Shown piece by piece: positions 14,568-21,044 of a stretch of 31,966 nt of DNA. The DNA lies in IMG/VR virus record IMGVR_UViG_3300013010_000005, positions 1-31,966 of that record; one strand, 5' to 3'. A model generated the notes under the pieces. It worked only from the letters and a program-made list of their open reading frames with translations, did no database searches and had not been told where the DNA came from. This DNA comes from a virus. The position numbers were made by a program, and so were the translations under genes. Every line of letters begins with the position of its first letter. Position 1 is the stretch's first letter.

Positions 14568-15003
14568 AGATTTAGTAGAAGGTGAATTTGGTTTTGATAT
14601 AAGTATAGATTCAAGACAAAGAAAATTTGTTTCAGCTAGAGCTGTTTATTATAAATTAGTTCACGATAAAACAAACGCAACGATAACAGAAATATCTAGA
14701 TCATTAAATAGGCATCACGCAACGGTGCTTCACGGTTTTAAGTTATTCGAAACATTTAGTGTTAATAGTGAGTATTTTAAATATGAATTATCTGTATATA
14801 ATGCTATTGAAAAAGAATTAACTAAAAACCCTATAAAGGAATCTACTATATTAGAATCTATCCAAGAGGAAAGAAGGTCTATTTTAGAAGAGAAAAACTT
14901 TATATTAGATAAGTATAATACTTTAAAGGATAAGCATAATAACTTACTGAGGTATATGAGTAAGTATGAGAAAAATTTAGTAGAGAGATACGAAGAATTA
15001 TAA
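14539..15003 (+). CDS. DnaA-domain-IV-like DNA-binding protein with coiled coil
   Basis: A 154-residue protein. Residues 30-68 match the DNA-binding domain of DnaA: VSARAVYYKL, then TEISRSLNRHHATVLHG with the HATVLHG signature that contacts the DnaA box. There is no ATPase domain. Residues about 105-150 form a charged coiled coil (EERRSILEEKNFILDKY). Phage proteins with only domain IV could mark the phage origin, compete with host DnaA, or regulate transcription; the coiled coil suggests dimers that bind paired sites. It overlaps the gene upstream by 29 bases. Confidence 0.8.
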   Translation: MKSQVLKEIRDLVEGEFGFDISIDSRQRKFVSARAVYYKLVHDKTNATITEISRSLNRHHATVLHGFKLFETFSVNSEYFKYELSVYNAIEKELTKNPIKESTILESIQEERRSILEEKNFILDKYNTLKDKHNNLLRYMSKYEKNLVERYEEL

Positions 15004-15005
15004 AA

Positions 15006-15068
15006 GTGAATAATATGTTTTATGTATTTGGTAGTTTAATATTAGCAATGATGTTATTATTAGAATAG
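15006..15068 (+). CDS. Possible 20-residue membrane peptide
   Basis: A frame from GTG 15006 (or ATG 15015) encoding a nearly wholly hydrophobic peptide (MFYVFGSLILAMMLLLE). It exactly fills the gap between two genes, ending one base before the next ATG. The hydrophobicity may reflect T-rich codons, so translation is unproven. Confidence 0.3.
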   Translation: MNNMFYVFGSLILAMMLLLE

Positions 15069-15069
15069 T

Positions 15070-15444
15070 ATGGAAGAAGATAAGCCGAAAAAAGTAGATG
15101 GTCGTAAAAATAATGGAGCTGTTAAAGGTATTTCCAGAGGTGCAGGTAGACCTAGAAAAATAAATGATAAAGATACCAATAGGCTAACACTAGCAGCACT
15201 AAGGAAAGTGTTTGGTAGTGAAGAGAAAATGTGGCAAGAGGTCGCTAAATTAGCTAAGGGAGGTTCCTCTAAGCATTGGGATTACCTAATGAATTATAGG
15301 TATGGTAAACCTAAAGAGATGCAACAGATAGACGTTAATACTAAAGTAAATATACCTGTGATTAGTTTCGCAAAACCAAAAGAAGATCTAATAGATATAA
15401 CACCAGAGAATGAAAGAATCGACCCTCCTAAAAATGAAGAGTGA
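15070..15444 (+). CDS. Probable terminase small subunit
   Basis: A 124-residue protein with a basic, disordered start holding GAGRPRK (25-31, AT-hook-like), then helices LTLAALRKVFGSEEKMWQEV and SSKHWDYLMNYRYGKPKE, and an acidic, Pro-rich tail. Small, helical DNA-binding proteins with a YGKPKE segment upstream of the large subunit are commonly the packaging-site recognition subunit. The large subunit gene lies about 0.9 kb downstream with nucleases between. The assignment is by position and pattern; a general transcription regulator is the alternative. Confidence 0.6.
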   Translation: MEEDKPKKVDGRKNNGAVKGISRGAGRPRKINDKDTNRLTLAALRKVFGSEEKMWQEVAKLAKGGSSKHWDYLMNYRYGKPKEMQQIDVNTKVNIPVISFAKPKEDLIDITPENERIDPPKNEE

Positions 15445-15547
15445 TATACAAAAATTACAGCAAGTAGTTGTAGTTGCACTCCATAAGATAGAAAAGCTAG
15501 AAGCTAAAAATATAGAGGTAGTAGATCCAGAAGAGGTTATTAATTAA
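15434..15547 (+). CDS. Unknown 37-residue protein
   Basis: A short helical protein (MKSDIQKLQQVVVVALHKIE) with an acidic end. It overlaps the previous gene by 11 bases and abuts the next ATG exactly. Possibly a small coiled-coil partner; function unknown. Confidence 0.5.
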   Translation: MKSDIQKLQQVVVVALHKIEKLEAKNIEVVDPEEVIN

Positions 15548-15928
15548 ATGAATGAAGAGTCTCTATTTAATTACTTAAAGTCTAATCACTATCCAGACTT
15601 GATTATGTCTGATAATCCTATGAGTAGATGGGATTGTCATTCAGTTTGTACAGGTCATTTAATAGAACTAAAGAGTAGGAATACTCATTACGATTCACTT
15701 ATAATAGAATTTAAGAAGTGGAATGCTTTACTTGATAGGTGTAGTGATTATGAATCTATTCCTATGTATATAAATTCAACTCCTAAGGGTGTATATAGAT
15801 TTAATCTTAGGCAACAAGATATAGTTTGGGAGAACAAAGAATTAAGACATACTACTAATTTTGGTGAGGATAACAAGATATTAAAAAAAATAGGATTACT
15901 TTACATTTCTAATTCAGAGAAGCTATGA
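15548..15928 (+). CDS. Putative PD-(D/E)XK-type endonuclease
   Basis: A 126-residue protein. A nuclease-like core can be read: Asp29 in SRWDCHS, a beta strand LIELKSR giving Glu40-x-Lys42, and a helix with HYDSLIIEFKKWNAL (about 47-61). This is the D...ExK order of small restriction-like nucleases. It sits just before a second nuclease of the same broad fold and the large terminase. It could process DNA for packaging or degrade host DNA. The family is not certain; only the core residues are convincing. Confidence 0.6.
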   Translation: MNEESLFNYLKSNHYPDLIMSDNPMSRWDCHSVCTGHLIELKSRNTHYDSLIIEFKKWNALLDRCSDYESIPMYINSTPKGVYRFNLRQQDIVWENKELRHTTNFGEDNKILKKIGLLYISNSEKL

Positions 15929-16308
15929 TGGATAGCAATAGTAAAGGTGCTTATGCTGAATATTTGTTTGCCTGTGAGTGTTTAACTAGAGGTTATTTTC
16001 CATCATTTCCAATATTAGACTCTTCAGTATATGATCTGTTAGTCGACTTAGGTAGTAAGATTATCAAGGTTCAAGTTAAGTATAGTGCTAAGACTCCTAC
16101 GGATCAAATTGCTATCAATGTTCCTGTTCTTAATGGGAATAAAAATAATTATACTTTAGATTTAGTAGATTACTTTGCTATCTATAGCGAACACTTTGGT
16201 GGATTCTTTATTATAAAAAATGTTGGAAATATGAAATCTGTTAGACTGAATTCAGCAGAAGGTAGTAAATACGCAGGTGAATTTAATAATTTTGACTTCA
16301 ATGAATGA
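15925..16308 (+). CDS. PD-(D/E)XK endonuclease, group I intron endonuclease-like
   Basis: A 127-residue protein with the full core of small PD-(D/E)XK nucleases: GAYAEYLF with Glu12, VYDLLVD with Asp37, and the strand KVQVKYS with Gln50-x-Lys52. The arrangement resembles intron-associated endonucleases of this fold and Holliday junction resolvases. No intron is visible in this genome, so a free-standing role is likely: site cutting near packaging, or resolution of branches before packaging. It overlaps the previous gene by four bases and the terminase start by eight. Confidence 0.75.
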   Translation: MMDSNSKGAYAEYLFACECLTRGYFPSFPILDSSVYDLLVDLGSKIIKVQVKYSAKTPTDQIAINVPVLNGNKNNYTLDLVDYFAIYSEHFGGFFIIKNVGNMKSVRLNSAEGSKYAGEFNNFDFNE

Positions 16309-17512
16309 GATAAAAATACACGATAAATATCAACCTCTTTTCAATTCAGAAAGTAGGTACTTTGTCATAACAGGAGGTCGTGGTTCTGGTAAATCATTTG
16401 CAGTTACAATATTTCTAGCATTACTTACTTATGAGCGTAATAATAGAACCTTATTTACTCGTTACACTATGAGTTCAGCCGGTATGTCTATTATACCAGA
16501 ATTCCTAGAGAAATTAGGTTTAATGGGGGTGCAGGAAAACTTTGAGATAACTAAGGTTGATATAAAGAATAGAGCTACTGAAAGCTCTATATACTTTTCT
16601 GGTATTAAGACAGCTTCAGGTGATCAGACAGCAAAACTAAAATCTATTAGTGGAGTCAATACGTTTGTATTAGATGAAGCAGAAGAGTTACTTAATGAAG
16701 AGAACTTTGATAAGATTGATTTCTCTATACGATCTAAGGATGCTAAGAATAGGTGTTTGTTAATTCTAAACCCTACTACAAAGGAACATTGGATTTACCA
16801 AAGGTTCTTTCAAAATAGAGGTATTCCTGATGGATTTAATGGTACTGTAGGAGATGTAACTTATATCCACACAACCTACCTTGATAATATAGATAATCTT
16901 TCTGATTCATTTGTATCTCAGATCGAGGATATGAAGATTCGTAGACCAGAGAAATATCAGCACCAGATTTTAGGTGGATGGTTACAAAAAGCAGAAGGTA
17001 CTGTCTTTAATAATTGGCAAATAGGAAAATTCAATGAGGATATGCCTATGAGGTGTTTCGGATTGGATATAGGATTTTCTAGGGATGAGACTGTTCTTAC
17101 TGAAGTTGCAGTAGATAAACAAAGGAAGATTATATGGGTAAAGGAACACTTTTATAAAAAAGGTTTGGTAACCTCTAATATATATGATTTATGTTTGAGA
17201 CACGCAGGTAAAGAGCTTATTGTGATGGATAGTAGTGAGCCTCGTTTACTATCAGAACTAAACACTAGAGGTCTCAATGTGACACCTTGTGTAAAGAAAA
17301 AAGGTAGTATCATAGCAGGTATATCTCTTATGCAGGATTACAATATAAATGTAGATGGAGAGAATATAGTCAAAGAATTCAACAACTATGTATGGGATTT
17401 AAAGGGTGTAAAACCAAGAGATAGTTGGAATCACGGAATTGATAGTTGTCGCTATGCTATTGAGTATCTGCTAGTTAGAACAAATCCAAAAGGAATGTAT
17501 GTGATTAGGTAG
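16301..17512 (+). CDS. Terminase large subunit
   Basis: A 403-residue packaging motor. The ATPase half shows Walker A GGRGSGKS (25-32) and Walker B VLDEAEE (123-129); the nuclease half shows Asp256 (GLDIGFS), Asp310 (VMDSSEP) and Asp381 (GIDSCRYA), the RNase-H-like triad that cuts concatemers. Start chosen at ATG 16301, eight bases before the previous stop; an in-frame GTG at 16277 would add eight residues without family support. The gene ends with TAG and is followed by a terminator. Packaging strategy cannot be read from the sequence, but a circular map with no fixed ends suits headful packaging. Confidence 0.95.
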   Translation: MNEIKIHDKYQPLFNSESRYFVITGGRGSGKSFAVTIFLALLTYERNNRTLFTRYTMSSAGMSIIPEFLEKLGLMGVQENFEITKVDIKNRATESSIYFSGIKTASGDQTAKLKSISGVNTFVLDEAEELLNEENFDKIDFSIRSKDAKNRCLLILNPTTKEHWIYQRFFQNRGIPDGFNGTVGDVTYIHTTYLDNIDNLSDSFVSQIEDMKIRRPEKYQHQILGGWLQKAEGTVFNNWQIGKFNEDMPMRCFGLDIGFSRDETVLTEVAVDKQRKIIWVKEHFYKKGLVTSNIYDLCLRHAGKELIVMDSSEPRLLSELNTRGLNVTPCVKKKGSIIAGISLMQDYNINVDGENIVKEFNNYVWDLKGVKPRDSWNHGIDSCRYAIEYLLVRTNPKGMYVIR

Positions 17513-17591
17513 GGCAATATTTTTTATATCCATATATTATATATATATTGTAATAAATTTAATAATAGTTTTTTTTAATTTAGTTTCATTT

Positions 17592-17625
17592 ACCCTCTAG
17601 TTTTAAACCTTCTAGAGGGTTTTTT
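17592..17625 (+). terminator. Rho-independent terminator after terminase
   Basis: Perfect arms ACCCTCTAG and CTAGAGGGT with an 11-base loop, then six T's. It ends the long early/packaging unit. The rest of the gap 17513-17708 holds AT-rich sequence and the next promoter. Confidence 0.92.
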
Positions 17626-17656
17626 GTGTTTTAATGTTAACTATTTGTTAATAATG

Positions 17657-17687
17657 TTGCATAGTTTTAAAAAGGGTTATATATTTG
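17657..17687 (+). promoter_or_regulatory. Bacteroidota-type promoter
   Basis: TTG at 17657-17659, 20 bases, then TATATTTG at 17680-17687, an exact consensus -7 box. The next ATG is 21 bases downstream, behind an A-rich leader. Confidence 0.75.
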
Positions 17688-17708
17688 TCTTAATAAAAAA
17701 CAAATGAT

Positions 17709-17981
17709 ATGAAAACAATGACACCAGAAAGAGTACAAGAACTGTTGGAATTTTCCAATTCAATGAATCTTTATGATTTAGAATTCCTCCTAAATGTTAA
17801 TGCAGATAAAATATCTGTGCCGATAGGATTTGATGATTATGTAACATCACACACGGGTAGACAGGCTCACATTAACGGAGCTATGATCGACCTAGCAACT
17901 ACTGAATTCTTAGATCTATGTGATAAAAAGAGAGACGAGATAGAGAATAATGAGATTGATAACCTTTTAAACGAAGAATAA
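17709..17981 (+). CDS. Unknown 90-residue protein
   Basis: An acidic soluble protein (MTPERVQELLEFSNSMNLYD start, GRQAHINGAMIDLATTEFLD middle, Asn/Glu-rich end). No family is recognised. It is the first gene of a small accessory unit with its own promoter, which suggests early expression and a host-interaction role, but this is inference. Confidence 0.6.
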   Translation: MKTMTPERVQELLEFSNSMNLYDLEFLLNVNADKISVPIGFDDYVTSHTGRQAHINGAMIDLATTEFLDLCDKKRDEIENNEIDNLLNEE

Positions 17982-17983
17982 TT

Positions 17984-18259
17984 ATGAGAGAATTACTTTA
18001 CAACACAATAGCAGAACTAACTAAATCAGGCAAACTATTCTCAGCTAATTTTAATAAAGCTAATGGAGAAGAAAGAACAATGGTGTGCCGAGTAGGTGTA
18101 CAGAAAGACTTAAAAGGCAAAGGTCTTGGTTACGACCCTCGTAAGGTGCATAATCTTATTGTATGGGATATGAATGCCAATGGTTATAGAACGATCAAGA
18201 CAGACCGTTTAAACTGGATACAGATAGAAGGTAGTAAGTATAATTTTAACGAGATATAA
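17984..18259 (+). CDS. SH3-like beta-barrel protein (DUF2693-like)
   Basis: A 91-residue protein with the pattern of small SH3-like barrel proteins common in phages and plasmids of Bacteroidota: NKANGEERTMVCRVGVQKDL, then YDPRKVHNLIVWDMNANGYR and DRLNWIQIEG. The same pattern (modifying arginine-methionine strand, VWD, YRxI, DR) also occurs in small T4-type phage proteins of unknown role. It follows the previous gene by two bases and overlaps the next start by one. The fold call is fairly safe; function is unknown. Confidence 0.65.
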   Translation: MRELLYNTIAELTKSGKLFSANFNKANGEERTMVCRVGVQKDLKGKGLGYDPRKVHNLIVWDMNANGYRTIKTDRLNWIQIEGSKYNFNEI

Positions 18260-18393
18260 TGGTAACAAAAAGAACAATAAAAGTAGACTTAGCGTTCAAT
18301 TGGAAGGATAATACTACAACGTATATAAGGTCAAAAGATGGTGTAGTTAAGACTGTGCCTACAGATTCAATAATAATAGAACAAAACAGATAA
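18259..18393 (+). CDS. Unknown 44-residue protein
   Basis: A small protein (MVTKRTIKVDLAFNWKDNTT, then KDGVVKTVPTDSIIIEQ) with a strand-like pattern. It starts at the previous stop (TAATG). Function unknown; possibly a small beta protein related to its neighbour. Confidence 0.5.
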   Translation: MVTKRTIKVDLAFNWKDNTTTYIRSKDGVVKTVPTDSIIIEQNR

Positions 18394-18395
18394 CA

Positions 18396-18578
18396 ATGAA
18401 ACACAATGGAAAAGGTAGGAACGGTTTAAAGAAACTGAACGAAGCAGAGGAGTTTCCTAGAGATTTCTGGAACTACTCAGTTAATCCTATAACTGGTTTT
18501 TTCTACACCATAAGGTCTGATGAGGCTCGTAGAAGCAAAAGTAAATACTTTAAAACACATAACGAATTACAACAATGA
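18396..18578 (+). CDS. Unknown 60-residue basic protein
   Basis: A basic protein (MKHNGKGRNGLKKLNEAEEF, then FYTIRSDEARRSKSKYFKTH). No membrane segment or known motif. It overlaps the next start by four bases (ATGA). A nucleic-acid-binding role would suit the charge, without further support. Confidence 0.5.
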   Translation: MKHNGKGRNGLKKLNEAEEFPRDFWNYSVNPITGFFYTIRSDEARRSKSKYFKTHNELQQ

Positions 18579-18757
18579 AAAGATTAATAGATAAATTGGA
18601 AGAAGTTAGAGACAGTCTTTACGATACAATGTATGATATTGAAAACGAAAAGGATGTAAATGAAGGTGAAGAAAAACATTACTGGATCAGACTTAATAGT
18701 GATCAATTAAATACAGTCTATAATTTATTAGGAGATGAGATAAGGAATCTTCAGTAA
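18575..18757 (+). CDS. Unknown 60-residue acidic protein
   Basis: An acidic helical protein (MKRLIDKLEEVRDSLYDTMY, ending LLGDEIRNLQ). Coupled to the basic gene before it, so the two might form a pair. The stop lies two bases before the first copy of the GTGAATTCAATA repeats. No toxin or antitoxin motif is visible. Confidence 0.5.
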   Translation: MKRLIDKLEEVRDSLYDTMYDIENEKDVNEGEEKHYWIRLNSDQLNTVYNLLGDEIRNLQ

Positions 18758-18758
18758 A

Positions 18759-18828
18759 TGTGAATTCAATACCCTTGTGAATTCAATAGGGTAAAATGTG
18801 AATTCAATAGGTATAAATTCAATACCCC
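18759..18828 (+). repeat. Four copies of the GTGAATTCAATA box
   Basis: Copies at 18759-18774, 18776-18791, 18797-18811 and a diverged one with core AAATTCAATA at 18815-18824. Each is followed by GGG or CCC, so neighbours can also pair with each other. The same box occurs twice at 8110-8147. The last copy merges into the terminator. Confidence 0.8.
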
Positions 18829-18856
18829 TTCAGTCTTTCTGTTGGGGTTTTCTTTT
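18824..18856 (+). terminator. Rho-independent terminator
   Basis: Arms ACCCC-TT-CAG and CTG-TT-GGGGT with an internal mismatch and five-base loop, followed by a T-rich run. It ends the accessory unit before the GP88 cassette. Confidence 0.75.
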
Positions 18857-18881
18857 GCTTATTTGTTATGTATGCATAATA

Positions 18882-18983
18882 TTTTTATGCGGTTTTTTTG
18901 CATTAAATCGCATTTTGTATCTTTAATCTTTATATGGTTAAAATGTTAAAGTTTTGTTAAAATGCATTTTTTATGCGGTTTTT
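18882..18983 (+). repeat. Direct repeat TTTTTATGCGGTTTTT
   Basis: Exact copies at 18882-18897 and 18968-18983, 86 bases apart, bracketing a T-rich stretch that holds a promoter candidate. The related GCGGTTTTTTTTATGC string occurs in the terminator at 20478-20510 that closes the same cassette. Confidence 0.6.
18897..18925 (+). promoter_or_regulatory. Candidate promoter of the GP88 cassette
   Basis: TTTG at 18897-18900, 17 bases, then TATCTTTA at 18918-18925, one base off consensus. A second -7-like box TATGTTTG at 18998-19005 is nearer the gene but its TTG partner is only 13 bases away. Which is used cannot be decided from sequence. Confidence 0.4.
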
Positions 18984-19037
18984 GTTATTTCGTTTTATAT
19001 GTTTGTGGAGCAATTAAGCAACTAAAAAAAACAAATT

Positions 19038-19151
19038 ATGAAAAAAACAATTGAAACCATTAGCGAAAAATTAACAATACCCTTTTGTGTATTATTCTTT
19101 TTATATTTAATGTATCAACTAGCTAAATTACTAATTAACTCAAACATATAA
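19038..19151 (+). CDS. 37-residue single-span membrane protein
   Basis: A short protein with one clear membrane helix (about residues 14-33, IPFCVLFFLYLMYQLAKLLI) after a polar start MKKTIETISEKLT. It is the first gene of the cassette and ends five bases before the GP88 gene. Function unknown. Confidence 0.55.
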   Translation: MKKTIETISEKLTIPFCVLFFLYLMYQLAKLLINSNI

Positions 19152-19156
19152 ATACT

Positions 19157-19762
19157 ATGGAACTATTAACACAAAACAGTAAATTAAAAAAGACTAGTAA
19201 AGAATTAGGAAAAAGAGTTTTTAACTTTGGTATAACGGCCTATAAAACTTCAACAGGTAAAACTGTTTGTCCTTTTGCAAAAGACTGTATAAAATACTGT
19301 TATGCAAAAAAGGGCGCGTATTCCTGGAGCAATGTTAAACCCGCTTTTGAAAAACGCTATAATATCACAAAACAAGATGATTTTGCCTATTTAATGATTG
19401 AACAGGTAAAACGAAAAAAGGCTAACTACATACGAATTCACGATAGCGGGGATTTTTACAGTAAAAAGTATCTTGATAAGTGGTTAACAGTTGCAAAAGA
19501 ATTGCCAAACGTTAAATTTTACGCTTATACCAAAAGCCACGATTTTTTTAGAGGTTTACACTTACCTAGTAATTTCGATATAATTTTTAGTGAGGGTTCA
19601 AAACTAGATCACAAAATTAACAAAGATACAGAGAGACACGCCTCAATTTTTAAGACAAAAAAAGAATTAGAAGAAGCCGGATATACGGACGCATCAAAAC
19701 TTGATTTGTATGCAACAAAGTTTTTTACCACTAACAATAAAATAGGATTAATTTATCACTAA
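19157..19762 (+). CDS. GP88-family protein
   Basis: A 201-residue protein of the GP88 family, named after a mycobacteriophage gene and found scattered in many phages with unknown function. The family signature is present: CPFAKDCIKYCYAKKGAY with Cys38, Cys44 and Cys48, then NYIRIHDSGDFYSKKYLDKW (from residue 90), an AYTKSHDF segment near 123-130 and an IIFSEGS turn. The three clustered cysteines suggest a metal or iron-sulphur site. The C-terminus ends at KIGLIYH; some relatives I recall continue with another Cys-rich segment, so this may be a short form. Codon use is more A-rich and includes CGA, CGC and GCG, unlike the neighbouring phage genes. Confidence 0.75.
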   Translation: MELLTQNSKLKKTSKELGKRVFNFGITAYKTSTGKTVCPFAKDCIKYCYAKKGAYSWSNVKPAFEKRYNITKQDDFAYLMIEQVKRKKANYIRIHDSGDFYSKKYLDKWLTVAKELPNVKFYAYTKSHDFFRGLHLPSNFDIIFSEGSKLDHKINKDTERHASIFKTKKELEEAGYTDASKLDLYATKFFTTNNKIGLIYH

Positions 19763-19773
19763 AAAACAATATT

Positions 19774-20079
19774 ATGGAGACATTAACAATAACAATAGGT
19801 ATAGCAAAAATTTGCGACTATTATGGAAAAAAAATATATCAGGACTTTATAAGGTTTGACAATGAACAGGAAATTTATGTACATAGCTTAAAAGGATTGG
19901 ATGAAATTTACATTAATGAAGATGAGGAAGAGATAACCGATATATTGGAAACCTTTAATATTAAAACAGTATGCAAAGAAAATTTATCTCATAATATTAT
20001 ATTAAACTTTAAAACAATCCCTACAAAAGAAACAATTATACAAGCAATTAAAAAAAACAAATTAGATGAAGTACTATAA
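19774..20079 (+). CDS. Unknown 101-residue acidic protein
   Basis: An acidic protein with a beta-like first half (METLTITIGIAKICDYYGKK) and an acidic middle (YINEDEEEITDILE). No family is recognised. It lies in the A-rich cassette behind the GP88 gene and overlaps the next gene by 14 bases. Confidence 0.5.
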   Translation: METLTITIGIAKICDYYGKKIYQDFIRFDNEQEIYVHSLKGLDEIYINEDEEEITDILETFNIKTVCKENLSHNIILNFKTIPTKETIIQAIKKNKLDEVL

Positions 20080-20302
20080 ATTAAGCGAACGCAAAGAAAT
20101 TATTAGAAAATACGCTGTGTTAATTTTCACAAGTGGCAACTATTTCGAGCAAATAGAATTTTTAAAACAATACAACGAAAAAAGGTTCTTACATTGGGAT
20201 TTTAACAAGATTATAAATATACTAGAAGATCACCAAAACCAAAACGAAATTGATGAAAGTATAAAAAGAATAAAAGAATTAAATAAAATAATATCAAAAT
20301 AG
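20066..20302 (+). CDS. Unknown 78-residue basic helical protein
   Basis: A basic helical protein (MKYYKLSERKEIIRKYAVLI, then NKIINILEDHQNQNEID). Similar in size and texture to the next small gene: both have a (F/Y)xSG(N/D)xFExx segment, SGNYFEQIEFLKQY here and SGDEFENNFDLITL there, so they may be related. Function unknown. Confidence 0.5.
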   Translation: MKYYKLSERKEIIRKYAVLIFTSGNYFEQIEFLKQYNEKRFLHWDFNKIINILEDHQNQNEIDESIKRIKELNKIISK

Positions 20303-20309
20303 TAAAACA

Positions 20310-20453
20310 ATGAAACGAGATAAAATAATAAACGAAATATTATATTTTTCAGGTGATGAGTTCGAAAATAATTTCGACTTAATAACATTGGCAAAAGAAA
20401 ATAAAAAACAATTAGTCGAAAGGTTGGAATATATAAAAACATATAAAAAATAA
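20310..20453 (+). CDS. Unknown 47-residue protein
   Basis: A small charged protein (MKRDKIINEILYFSGDEFEN, ending in a Lys-rich helix). It starts seven bases after the previous gene, with which it shares a short SG-FE pattern, and it is the last gene before a terminator. Function unknown. Confidence 0.45.
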   Translation: MKRDKIINEILYFSGDEFENNFDLITLAKENKKQLVERLEYIKTYKK

Positions 20454-20477
20454 ACTTTATACACTACTAATTAATTT

Positions 20478-20505
20478 AAACCGCTTAATTTAGGCGGTTT
20501 TTTTT
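20478..20505 (+). terminator. Rho-independent terminator closing the cassette
   Basis: Arms AAACCGC and GCGGTTT with a nine-base AT-rich loop, then T's to 20505. It ends the GP88 cassette. Confidence 0.88.
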
Positions 20506-20787
20506 ATGCTTTATTTTTATACTTATATTGATAATCAACGGGTTAAGATTAAAAAAAGGTTGGATTGGTACGTTCGTGTCTCATTTGAGCCAATTTAAAA
20601 CATATTTCAGACCACTTAAGCGAATTTTAATAGTAACATACTACAGAATTGTTAAACACTCTTAAATAAGCTTATTTAAAAGATACTCTGACAAGTAAAA
20701 GACGGTTATGTGATATTAACCTACTCTCTAAATATGTTGTAATCTCCTAGTGCCAACTATCTAAATAAAAATTATTATCTTAGCGGT
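20506..20787. other. Non-coding stretch with palindrome and promoter-like box
   Basis: No convincing gene on either strand. It contains a perfect 18-base palindrome TTAAATAAGCTTATTTAA at 20662-20679, a CTCCTAGTGCC motif at 20744-20754 shared with the leader of the tail genes, and a TATCTTAG box at 20776-20783 just before the next ATG. Confidence 0.6.
20776..20783 (+). promoter_or_regulatory. Candidate -7 box TATCTTAG
   Basis: The same octamer as at the endolysin promoter. The ATG at 20788 lies four bases beyond, the same spacing as at the ERF gene, so the transcript may again be leaderless. No TTG lies at the expected -33 place; a GTGCC motif ends 21 bases upstream instead. Confidence 0.35.
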
Positions 20788-21030
20788 ATGAAAGTAATAA
20801 AAAACTATTTCAGAGAGGATCAGTTAATAGCTATGAATTGGTGTATTAAGCGAGGTATAAAGATATTTCCTAAATCTTCACATTATAAATCATCGGAATG
20901 CAATATAGAGGTTTGGAATAATGGTACTAAGACTATTTCAGAGGAGAAGTATGCAAAAGATGATGTAGCGACTAAAATTTATGAGTTGTATTGTCATTTT
21001 TATGACTACAATAATTCAAATATCTCTTAG
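20788..21030 (+). CDS. Unknown 80-residue protein
   Basis: A soluble protein (MKVIKNYFREDQLIAMNWCI start, KIYELYCHFYDYNNSN end) with mixed helix and strand character. No family is recognised. It stands alone between two non-coding stretches that share sequence motifs, directly before the tail unit leader, so a regulatory role is conceivable. Its stop codon lies inside a CTCTTAGTGCC motif copy. Confidence 0.55.
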   Translation: MKVIKNYFREDQLIAMNWCIKRGIKIFPKSSHYKSSECNIEVWNNGTKTISEEKYAKDDVATKIYELYCHFYDYNNSNIS

Positions 21031-21044
21031 TGCCTATATGGCAC
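21030..21044. promoter_or_regulatory. Inverted repeat GTGCC-TATAT-GGCAC
   Basis: Perfect five-base arms around a five-base AT centre, an operator-like dyad. It ends 21 bases before the TATATTTG box at 21066, where a -33 element would normally be. Confidence 0.5.

Noticed and set aside
16277-16300. Upstream GTG start of the large terminase
   Set aside because: It would add eight residues without family support and increase the overlap with the nuclease gene. The ATG at 16301 gives a normal N-terminus.
18981-19005. TTTG...TATGTTTG as the main promoter of the GP88 cassette
   Set aside because: The -7 box is a full match but the spacing to TTTG is only 13 bases, far shorter than the 17-20 seen at the other promoters here. 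It is mentioned only as an alternative.
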